A stretch of DNA of 64,000 bases from contig LSRY02000002.1 in the NCBI GenBank assembly GCA_001643675.2, positions 1,199,001-1,263,000 of the forward strand, read 5' to 3'. Shown piece by piece: positions 52,844-63,392 of the stretch. Each line of letters opens with the position of its first letter. Position 1 is the stretch's first letter. The position numbers were made by a program, and so were the translations under genes. The notes under the pieces are model-generated. The model did not search any database and was not told the origin of the DNA. It saw nothing but the letters and a program-made list of their open reading frames with translations. This DNA is from Monocercomonoides exilis (taxonomy: Eukaryota > Preaxostyla > Oxymonadida > Polymastigidae).

Positions 52844-55800
52844 TCATTTGCAACTTTCTGTTATTTCTTCATTTTCATTTTGGATTTGTTGTTTTTTCAT
52901 TTCTCGCTCATAAGTCAAATTGATCTCGTTGAATAAATCTTCATCATCAATTTCTTCTTTTTTATTTTGCTCATTCTCATTTTGTTGTAATGAAACTTCC
53001 TCATCGTTTTTGAAGCTTCCTTCATTTCCCACATGCCTTTCTGGAGACAATGTTGATGTTCCGTTTTTGTTCACCGAATGATCAAGGCGCTTAACTTGTG
53101 GTATAAAGAAAGATTTTTCCTCTCCTGCCACAAGAGAAGCAGGCAAATTGGAGCCAGCCGTCAACAACAGAGGCGATGCAGGCCTCTCTTGCGCTGCGGG
53201 GGCGTGAAAGCTCCCGCCCTTGACACTGCGTGACGGAGAAGTTGGTAACCTGTTCGGTGATGTTTCTGCTAGCTGGGAAGATCTGAGAGTAGAAGAAGCA
53301 GAAACCATGCTTGCAAAAAGCCTCGGAGAATGTGGTTCTTCTCCTGAACCACTTGTGCTGTTACTGCTACTGCTATTGCCACTGCTTCCGTTCTGCTTTT
53401 TGTATTTCTGTGCCATCCGGAAATCAAACACCGAACGATGCGACACAAGCAGCGAAGGCTGCATCTCTTCAATCTCGCTTGGATGCGTGGACGTTGGGAG
53501 GAAGTCAGGCTTAGCTGGGTCTGGTGAGATGTACCAAGGGCGATATCTGTTCTGGTGCGGCTGCAGTGCCAGCTCAGGGCTGCTGATGTAGTTGTCAGGG
53601 CGGGACTGCAGCTGGTCTGATACGACTCCGTTCCACTGGGGAAACGTCTTCTTTGGAGGGATGGGAGAAGATGGGGAGGCTGTGCTGTCCAAAGCTGTTG
53701 TGTGGAGAGATGGTGAGAAGGAGTAAGAATACCGTGTAGCCGAGACAGAACGTCTACGCAGCGCTAAATCTGGTGTGTACGAAGGCGCACCCACTGTGCT
53801 GCTCAGACGCTGCTCGTTCTCTGCCTTCATCTCTGCCTGCTTTTTCCTTCTTTCCTGGATACGCTCATAATCATCATAGTCAGAGTACAGCGGGCGATGT
53901 GTTTTGCTCATAGGTCTTCCATACAGTGGATGTGTCATCATAATCAGATGGTGCTCTTCGTGATGATTGCCCAGAAGAGGGTAATCCGGATATCCCACAA
54001 CATTTTCACGGTCATTGCGCTCTTTCTCTTCGAGCTGCTGTTTGACTTCTGTGTTGTGCTGCATCCGAAGCTCAGCTGCCAGTGTTGTCCCCGCATACAC
54101 AGGCGATGCAGCCAGCATCGCAGACAGCTGCGAGGAGCATCTCGAATCACTCGATTTGTAAGAGGCAGCGTTTGAGGAGCGGCGCATGTGATGGGCTCTT
54201 GAGGGCGAAAGGGCAGACGGCGAGGCTGTGGAGCGTGGAGAACTGACTGTTATGTATGCTCCTTTGGGAGAGGCGTCTGATTTGTTTAGAGAAAGAGGAG
54301 AAGTCCTCTGGCGCACTTCAGAGGGGCTTGGAGTGTGATGGGGCGAAAGCGAACACCGCTGAAGAGAAGAGGGCGTGGCAGATGGAGAGAGGAGAGGATC
54401 AGATTGATAGAACGCAACAGTAGACTCAGGCAATGAAATGGTTGATTTGCCGTCTTCTTTGTTGCGAGCACATGCGTCTGAATCTGCTTTCGCTTCTGCG
54501 TCGCAGAATCCAGAGAGCGGGGGTGTTTGAGCAAGCGGAATGTTCGCTTCCCGGTCAGTTGCATCGTTTTCTGTGTCTCCGTCGCTGTCTCGTCTTCCAT
54601 CGTACTGCTGCACACTTCCCAGCGACAGCCGGCGGAAATTCTTCAAATGACTCAGAAAATCATTCTGCTGAAGGGGTGATTGAGGGGCGGACAAAGGAGA
54701 GGCCTTTGTCGCGGGTGATGAGGAAGGTGATGAGGAATGTGATGAAGAATGTGATGAAGGAAGTGACTCATTCGCAGAAAGACCAAAAGATTGGTCTTTT
54801 CTTGTAGTCGAATCAGCATTAAACGAAGAGATATAGCTGGCTGTAGTTGACGTTTTGCCATTGAATTTCCTGCTAGGCGAATGGTTGTTGGCATCTATGC
54901 TTCTCCTCAGCTGCTCTCGCTCTTTTGAGGTAAGCCTCGCCGCTTCCATTTTGTTGTATTTGGACATGTTGCTTGCCTTTGTGGCAACAGTCGCACCAAG
55001 ATCATTTGAATCTTCTTCTTCTCTTCCTCCTTCTCCTTCTCCTTCTCCTTCGTTTTCTCCGATTTCTTCATTCATCCAACCACTTTCATCATCGAGACTT
55101 TCATCAATGGCCAGACCAATGGTAGCTCTGAATCGAGAAGGAGTGAACAAAGGTGGGGGTGATGTTACAATCACAGGCATATACGACTGCTGGTTCTCTT
55201 GAAGATCAGATTCATTTGAGACGGTCAGGTGCGATAAACCATCAGCAGCACGTGAGCAAGTTGGAGACTCGTTATTTTTTAGTAATGATTCACTGTGCTC
55301 TGGTGCATGTGATGACGTTCTTGAACTCATATAACCTTTGTCTGTTTCAGAATTGGCAGGATTCATCCTTTTGGTTGATCCAATTGGGCTGTCGCGTGTA
55401 TTGCTCATTTGCATATAATCTTCAGTACAAGCAACACATTTTTTAAAATCTTTCTTTTCATTATTCCTAATTTTGTTTCTCTTTTCTTTTATAAAAGCTT
55501 CTTGTTTTTCTTTTTCAATTTCCATAACCATTTTTTCGCTATGCCCCTTAATGTCGGATAAAATCGCTTCTGGTGAAAACTTTGAAGTTTTATGCATGTT
55601 AGCCAACAAATTGCTTTGCCTTTTTGTGGATTTGAAAAAATCATCGGGTTTTGTTTTTGGTTTTTTAAGTGTTAAACGTTTCTCTTTCATCTTTCTTTCA
55701 AGCTCTGCTCTCATTTCCTTTTCCCTCTGTTGCTCTTGTAATTCTTTTTCTCTTTTCTCTCTTCTTCGATCCTAGTAACAAAAGTTTCTATTACACACGA

Positions 55801-56387
55801 ACAAAGCACGAAAATACACACAATTTCTCTCTGAATATCAATCTGACGCTTTGCCCATTTTCTTTGAAGAATTTCTTCTTTTTTGTATTGTCTGTCTAAT
55901 GAACGAAGTTCCTCAACAAGAGCGACTCCAGATTTAGATATAATTACTATAAAAATATTTTTTTAAAATTTAAAATTGCATTCAATAATGTTGAAAAAAA
56001 ATTAAAAAATAAAACTCAAACAATTAATATCTTCTTCATTTTCGATAGGGGCCACTTGTTGAACTTGAGGAATAGAATTCTTCTTTTAAAAAATAATTCA
56101 AAAAATGTCACAGAAAATAATATAATTAACAAATTCCGTACAATCATCTATTTAAATAATTAAGAAGAAGAATTAATGATAAAAAAGAAATGTCTGTTTA
56201 TCTGTGGCTTTGTTCTCAAAGAAAATAATTGATCTTATTCAGTATAATTTTTAAAGTTTGACTATTTCTATCAAACAATTTTTGAATTTCATATACACAT
56301 AGAGAGAAACAAACTTTCTGTAAATAAAGGAAAATTTACCTGCAATAATTGAGAATAATAATTCCTGCTAAATGCAATAATACTCAT
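52844..56387 (-). CDS. Large disordered protein with an N-terminal coiled coil
   Basis: Four exons: 56387-56340, 56082-56022, 55946-55822 and 55771-52844; 1053 residues. The start MSIIAFSRNYYSQLLQ is followed by a helical coil (VEELRSLDRQYKKEEILQRKWAKRQ, then EKRE/KELQ repeats). The remaining 900 residues are Ser/Pro/charged and look disordered. Scattered blocks might be conserved: DYPLLGNHHEEHHLIMMTHP, GRPMSKTHRPLYSDYDDYE, RYRPWYISPDPAKPDF and HRSVFDFRMAQKYKKQ. The end is acidic (EEIDDEDLFNEINLTYERE). I recognise no domain. The start lies only 26 bases from the divergent copine-like gene; intron 1 is about 257 bases. Confidence 0.65.
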
Positions 56388-56413
56388 AATGGAAACATCT
56401 TGATCTTTTAGAA
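56388..56413. promoter_or_regulatory. 26-base gap between opposing start codons
   Basis: The minus gene's ATG ends at 56387 and the plus gene's ATG begins at 56414. At least one promoter must overlap the other gene's transcribed region or first exon, or leaders must be nearly absent. Both first exons are short (48 and 54 bases), which supports these starts. Confidence 0.45.
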
Positions 56414-57684
56414 ATGGGTTGTTCTGGTTCAAGTGCTATAAAGCCAAATTTTAAAACTATTGCCGAAGTATTTTTGTTGTAAATATGAAAAAATTCATGA
56501 CTTTGCGAATGTTTTTTAGGTTCAATCAGCAATAAGAAAAGCCGGATTGGAAAGTTCTAATCTGATTTTTGGAATAGACTTCACAAAATCGAATTTATAT
56601 AATGTTTGATTATGCAATTTTTTTGAATGGCGATGATATTTTTGCAAATATTTTTATATTTATCATTCAGGGAGAGTTCAGCTTCCAAGGAAAGAGCCTT
56701 CATGATATAACTGTTAAAAATCCGTACATGGAAGTCATAGAAATTCTTGGAGAAACCCTTGAAGCATTTGATGGTTTGTATGATTATATTCATTTTATAT
56801 GTTGTTAATCAATGTTCGATCTCTAGATGACAAAATAATTCCAACATATGGATTCGGTGATATATACACAAAGTTTTGCTTTTTTTAAGATATATTTCTT
56901 TTTTCAAAATAACGTTCATCAACTTTCTCATTGCTTTTTATTGAATGCAGAGACAAATCAATTTTTCCTTTTTATCCTGATCGATCTCCAATTGGTTTCC
57001 AGGAAGTACTTCGTAGATACAAAGAAATCATTCCTGGAATTAATTTATCTGGACCAACAAATTTTGCTCCGTTGATTAGAGAAGCACTTCGTATTGTGAA
57101 AGCAGAAAAATCAGTGTGTTTTATTTATTTATTTATTTATTTATTGAATAATTTTTCGTTTTATTCTCTGGATCAATATTATTCTCGCATTTTACAAATA
57201 GTATCACATTCTCGTTATATGTACAGATGGACAAGTTGATGCAGAGAAAGATACAACTCGTGCTATTGTTGAAGCGAGCTCATATCCAATGTCAATAATA
57301 TGCATTGGAGTGGGAGATGGGCCGTGGGAAATTATGAGGAAATTCGATGAAAAATTGCCGACAAGAAAATTTGATAATGTTTGTAATTTTTAAATTATTA
57401 CATCCAAATATGTGAATCATTCTTCCTTTTCAAATTATTTCGATTTTTCTTTTTGTATTTTATTTCGCACAATTACAAAATAGTTCCATTTCGTCGAGTT
57501 CAACAAATTAAGAAAGAAGTACAGCGAGGACTTTGCTCCTGCTTTTGCGTTAAATTGCCTCATGGAAGTGCCTGAACAGTTTGTACATCTTTTTTTTTAT
57601 AGCGATTTTATAATTTGAAATTTTTCATTTGATTTTTAAAGGTACTGCTTGATAAAAAAATTGGGATATTTGGATTCATCTTGA
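56414..57684 (+). CDS. Copine/RGLG-type vWA-domain protein, probably N-myristoylated
   Basis: Eight exons: 56414-56467, 56520-56603, 56671-56773, 56827-56872, 56951-57113, 57202-57378, 57484-57578 and 57642-57684; 254 residues. The N-terminus MGCSGSSA fits N-myristoylation plus a palmitoylable Cys. The copine-type vWA domain runs in order: [109 protein letters not shown] and FHFVEFNKL. Plant RGLG ligases add a RING after such a domain; here the protein ends at [17 protein letters not shown] without one. C2 domains of true copines are also absent. Intron 5 carries a TTTA array. The next gene, same strand, encodes a U-box protein with a similar myristoylation site. Confidence 0.88.
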
Positions 57685-58127
57685 TGAAAATTGATTTAAT
57701 TGTCTTTTATAATTTTTTTTTTTAAATTTTGATTTTGATTATTATTTTTTGTGTGTTTATTGTTGAATATTTTTATTGTTAAATCCATTTTGAGATTATT
57801 CTGTCAATTCATTTTCATTTGTGAGAAAGCTACACAATTTTTTTGATTTTGCTGGTTAAGCGAAGAATTTGGTTTCAGTGATTTTTTTGTTATTATTATA
57901 GAATGGCTTCTTTTTTATCAACCTGTTCATTTCTTTTAGCAAAAGATTTCATTTCAATTAAAAATGTTTTCTTTCAATTTCAAAATAATGAAGGTTAAAT
58001 AAAAAATATGTGATTCAATCTCCGCCAGAATAATAAGTTCTCGCTGGAAGAATTATTCAGTCCGTTTCTCCGATTTATTAATGTGGTGGGTTTTTGATCA
58101 AAAGAAATTTTCTAGTAATCTTTTTTC
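57685..58127. other. Intergenic region between copine-like and U-box genes
   Basis: About 440 bases of T-rich DNA, presumably holding the 3' end of the vWA gene and the promoter of the U-box gene. Nothing else recognised. Confidence 0.5.
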
Positions 58128-60959
58128 ATGGGAAATCAATGTCCATTTCCAAAATATAAGTATCCCTATCAACAGCCAACATCATTTTCATGGGATTCTT
58201 ATATTCAACAGTGCAGTTATAATTTCAATGACAAATTGGAAGAACTTTGGAATAAAAGTTATAAAGGGAAAATTGTGGAATGGGAGGGTCTAGTGACTTC
58301 TGTTGAAGCAAACGCAGTTAGATTTTGGATGAATCCTACCGATTCTATTTTCACCAACTCGGAACTGACGTTGAAATTTAATAGAGCATTAAAATTGAAT
58401 CGCAGTCAATTTCCGATGAATAAAGTTGCAAGATTCAGAGGGAAACTTGTTTCGCACGGTATGTGTTCATCACTAGCTCTTTTATATTATGATTTGAAAA
58501 CTTATTTCTTGGAATATGGTTTTTTTTTTATTTCTATCTTTTTTCTGGTTTGCACCTTTTAAAAGGCTCGATCAAGAATCATGTCGTGGAAGCTGTTCCA
58601 ATGGATGATTCAACCGTTCCAGATCGATCCTTTACATACGAGCATTTTCTTTACCTTTTCGGCTCTGATGCTACACATCTTCCTCAACATTATTTTGATA
58701 CTTATTGGAAAGACAGAGTATTAGTGCTTGATGGTATATTAAAGGAAAGGTTTTCAGAAACTTCGGATAGAAGTGATGCAGAGGCGATATTTGAAGTTGA
58801 TACAGATATTCCAACTACTCCAAAAGAATTATTAAAATTGAGAATATCACGAATGACGCCAATATACAATCAAGTTATGAAATTAGCTCCAATGACAGCT
58901 CTTGTAGTCACAGTGCGTCTTGTTGAAAACAAAAAGCCACATCTTGCTACTTTGGTCAATTATGGATATTCGAAGAAGCGAAAAGTTCTGGACAAAATGA
59001 AGGAGATGAGCAAGAAAGGGGTGGGGTTTGGCTCGCTATTAGGAACGGCTGTGTCGGCAGCTGGACTTGGGTTGAGCATGATTGGGAAGGAGATTTTTAA
59101 GGGGATGATGTCAGGCTCCACCATCTTTGTGACAAATGAGGAAAAAAAAAGAGAGAAGAATGAGAAATGGCAGATGAGAAAAGAGAAGAGACTCAAAAAG
59201 AAAATGGATAGAATGCAAAGAAAACTAAAAAGAATGAAAAATTCCTCTAACGAAGACTCACTTTCATCATCCGACTCTTCTTCCAGTTCCGATGATGACG
59301 ATGATGACGACAGTGATGATGATGATGACAAGACAATCGGAAGCACAAAGAAAAAGAAGGTCCCTGCAGATTATTCAGAACCGCATCAATTCGCAGGCAA
59401 TCATCCTTCCACACAGCCAACAATACAGCCAGGCGCTCCTCACGGCGTGCCTTCGGCTTCTGCGCCTGCTTTCCCCGCACAGCCACAACAACAGCTACAG
59501 CAACCTCCACAAATGTATAGTCAGCCTCCTCTGCCTGTGACGTATTATCCATCTGCCCCTCCTTCTTCTTCTCCTAGTCAATACCAAATCCCACAGTCGC
59601 AGTATTCTGCTTCTCCTGCTAGCACTTCATCACCATACACATATTCTCCTTCTCCTTCCTCCTCCTCCTCTTCTTCTTCTTCTTCTTCTTCTTCTTCTTC
59701 TTCTCCATCTCAACCGTCTTCTTCATCCATTCCATCGATCCTTGCATCGCAAGCCCTTGTCGAGTGCACCATATGCCACCAATGCTTCATGGTCTCTCAA
59801 ATTGAAAGCCACATAACTTCCTGTGTTGCACAACACTTCGGAACACAAGGAAATCCAGGCAATTCGCCTCAATCGGCTGCTTTTCAATCTCCTTCTTCTT
59901 CTCCTTCTCCTTCTTCTTCCTCTTCCTCTTCTCCTTCTGCTCCGCTTGTTTATCAGCCGTCTATTCCTGTTGATATCCCCACCACTTCGCCGGGTGATGT
60001 GCCTCTTTCTCTGCCATCTGCACCAGATTCACTCACTCCAAGTGCTCCTCCGCTTTCTTCAAGTCAGCATCCATCAACACTTTACGACTCTGATTCATTT
60101 CATCCTTCAGCTCCACAGCCTTCCTCTTCATCATCATCATCTTCTTCTTCCTCTTCCTCTTCTTCCTCTTCCTCTTCTTCCTCTTCCTCTTCTTCAGATG
60201 ACGATGACCCGTTTTTGAAGACTCTTTCAATGACTGAGGAGCAGCTTTTTGAGTTTGAGGCAAGCGAAGGGTTCTTGTGTCCAATCACTCAAGAGGTGTG
60301 AAAAAAAAATTTTTTTGGGAAAGCAAGTGAATGTGATATGTGAATGAATATGTTGGATAACTTAAAATATTTTGAAGAGAAATACATCTATATCTATATA
60401 TTTAATTTAAAATTTGTGTATTTTGTGTGTTTTGTTGACTGAATGCCAATTGTTTAATTTTCAACATTTATCATAACAATTTTTTCTACCCCTTCGTCAT
60501 GTTCATACCTCAATTAATAATTTTCTTCACTTATGATTATCTTTATTGGGTATATATATATATATTAGATTATGAGTGATCCAGTGTTTGCTGATGATGG
60601 AAATTACTATGAAAGAACAGCGATTGAAGAGTGGCTGCAGAAGAAGAGCACAAGCCCCATCACAAGAGAACAAATGAAGGGGATATTGCAACCTGACCTC
60701 GAGCTGAAGGAGAAAATACAATGTGTGCTTTTTATTTATTTATTTATCCATTTATTTATTTATTTATTAAAATGCTTTTTTTGAATTTGTGTTTTTGATG
60801 ATTGATCTTTTCTTTTTAATAAAAAATACATTTAACATTTTTGATGTTTTCTTGTTGATTTATTAATAACGATGCTATTTACAAATGTTATATTCTTCAT
60901 CTTCATTTGAAGATTACTTGCTGCTGCATCCGAATCGCAAGCCTTTATTAGAAATGTGA
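58128..60959 (+). CDS. U-box E3 ubiquitin ligase with a UBZ4-like zinc finger
   Basis: Four exons: 58128-58458, 58566-60295, 60569-60722 and 60913-60959; 753 residues. MGNQCPFP is a likely N-myristoylation signal. Residues about 30-240 form a globular domain (KIVEWEGLVTSVEANAVRFWM, KVARFRGKLVSHGSIKNHVVEAVP), with a hydrophobic glycine-rich helix pair GFGSLLGTAVSAAGLGLSMIG at about 280-300 that may touch a membrane. A basic and acidic linker and long poly-Ser/Pro stretches follow. CTICHQCFMVSQIESHITSC carries Cys511, Cys514, His526 and Cys530 in the spacing of a UBZ4 ubiquitin-binding finger. The U-box starts near 680: [30 protein letters not shown], then SPITREQM and LELKEKIQ. Splicing inside the U-box restores it without gaps, and the end is NRKPLLEM. 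The role is presumably ubiquitin transfer at a membrane; the substrate is unknown. Confidence 0.88.
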
Positions 60960-61173
60960 TTGTGTTTGCGCCTTAAGATCGCAAACTCAATTCTTAAACA
61001 GTTTGACTTTCATTAAATTTATATTATTTTGTTATTTTAAATACTCGTTTGTTTCTTCATCCTATTTATTTATTGCTTCATTGTTTTATTCATTCAAATA
61101 CATATCTTTTCTCTATCTATCTTTCTCTTTCTCTCTTTCTCTTTCTCTTTCTCTTTCTCTTTCTCTTTCTCTT

Positions 61174-61204
<31 letters not shown>

Positions 61205-61213
61205 TTCTCTCTT

Positions 61214-61244
<31 letters not shown>

Positions 61245-61265
61245 TTCTCTTTCTCTTTCTCTTTC

Positions 61266-61333
<68 letters not shown>

Positions 61334-63392
61334 TAAAATACTTGCTATTTTTTCAAATAACAAATCTTATAAATTCAATTGCATTAACTTCAAAACTTCT
61401 TTGACTGTAAACTCTTATTTGAAGAATTTTCTTTTTTATTGACAAGTTTATTTTTTTGTGTGTTTTGTTGTGGTCACACTCATAGTTTTTTTGATGTTAA
61501 CTTTATTTCGTCTATTTTTTTGTGATATTAAATTTGTGGAAATTGCTATAATCGTTTTATATTTAGATTTGTCAATTGTTTTGTTGCTTTTTTCGATTTT
61601 TTAAAAACTAATTTAAATGATAGTTGATATGAAGGTGAATGTAAATATCACTTCCTTTCTGTTAGTATATTGTCAGAAATTTTTGATTCATCACAACTTA
61701 ACTTGTTCGCCTTTTTTCTTCGTATGAAATGAAAAAGCATCAGACATCATTAAGAAATGTAATTGATATGATGGATAAATGACAAAAATTCAGAAAACGA
61801 AAATGAATACTTCATAAGAAATAACAACCATTTCTATTCTGGAAAATATTGAAAAACACTTCGTAAAATAATTAAAAAGATAACGAAGTGATGTGATTTG
61901 AATCCCGAAAACAAAAAAAAAAAAAAAATTGGATTATTCATCAGTTCTTTGACTCTTTCTCAACTCTTTTTGAAATTCTTCTTCAGAAATAAACGCATAA
62001 TTTGTTTCTTTTTAAAAGATATTTTCATTCTCCCATTTTACACTTCTTTGCTTCTTTTGTTAATCTGGGACAGAATTCTTTAATTTGTGAAAAATTCAAT
62101 GATTTGTTCCAAGCTTTTTCTGCAATCGAATAATTATTATTCTAATATTATCGTGCAATATAAAATATAAAAATATAAAATATCGAAAAAAATCTAGAAA
62201 GAACTGGATGGAACAAAATTCTTAAAACAAAAAATTTTGTCCCATCTTTTTTTATGGCAAATTTGGGAGATTGACAGAATCTTAAAGGAATAAACAATTC
62301 AAAATAAATTAATCAAAAGGCTCAAATTGAGGAAAGAAAAGCTTGAAAAAAGAGCAAAAGAATCCACATTTTTTTAAAGTTCGCATTTTTATCTGAATTT
62401 GTAATATAATTAACATTTTTCACATAAAATATACACTAAAATCGTGATATTATTTTTGTTTGAATGTCAATATCCTTGCCAAATACCATTTAAGAGGCTA
62501 TTCCTTGAAAAAATTAAAAAGTACAGGAAAAAGTTAAGCAAAAAGTGGATTCAAAGAAAATATAACAAAATTAGCGAAGAATTCGGTTTAATGCGTATTT
62601 GAGATGGAAATTACCACCAAATTCCTTTTAATGAAAGATTTATCACTTCTTCAATTCATGCAAAGTGTTCATCTTTTCACTGCGTTACAGAAATTGAATG
62701 TAAAAATGAGAAAACGGAAGAAGCAAATCCTCCTTATTGGCTGAAATATTCACCTCGAACAAGGACTAAATGATGAAGCTTCAGATGTCTTCTGTGCTTT
62801 AAACTTGAAGCTTTTCTGGGTATGAATCAAAAAAATGGGAAAATACTATTCAGTCCTGTGGAGTCAACAATAAAAAGGAACAAAAGTATTTGTTTTTGAA
62901 TTCATAGCAAGTGGCAATGCATCTGTTATGAGAAAAAGCAAACAAGCGGCTAAGACTTTGAAGACAGATTTGTTTTAACCTATTCTTCTTTGATTAAAAT
63001 AGGTTTTCTTTTATCAACTGAATATTTAATTTTTTTTTCACTAATCACTTTTACTGCTTCAGTATATATTTTTTTCAGGACATTTTTCTTTTTTTGCATC
63101 GTTAAATTCATCACAAATGTATGTTTATGTGAGATAAATGAATATTTTAATTTTATTTTTGCATATTTTTATTCACTGCGAAAAAAGAAAAATAAAAATG
63201 TTTTTTTTCTTTTTTCTTTCCTTTATAATGGTAAGAGTTTTTTCATATCTTTCCGCCTTTTGCATATCACAATTTCTGTATTTTTCAAGCAGAATCCATA
63301 TTTCAATTTTGAGAGAGATATAATTCTGTTCACATAATATTTTTTGAAATGCAAAAATTACTTTTTTTGATCTTTTTCGAAGTTTTACAAAG
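60960..63392. other. Long gene-poor region at the right end
   Basis: About 2.4 kb without a supported gene. It contains the composite CT microsatellite listed separately and many T and A runs. Around 62590-62770 one frame is open for about 55 codons (GNYHQIPFNERF, then KCSSFHCVTEIECKN) with less biased composition; it may be a remnant of a gene or element. Confidence 0.5.
61122..61335. repeat. Composite TTTCTC / TTTC microsatellite
   Basis: About 140 bases of mostly TTTCTC units, with occasional TC slips, change near 61267 into a pure (TTTC)n array of about 16 units that ends at 61335. On the other strand it is purine-only (GAGAAA/GAAA). It lies downstream of the U-box gene. Confidence 0.9.

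Noticed and set aside
61122-61335. Ser/Phe/Leu repeat protein at 61003-61404 and its Lys/Glu mirror
   Set aside because: Both are translations of a simple CT repeat without flanking coding character.
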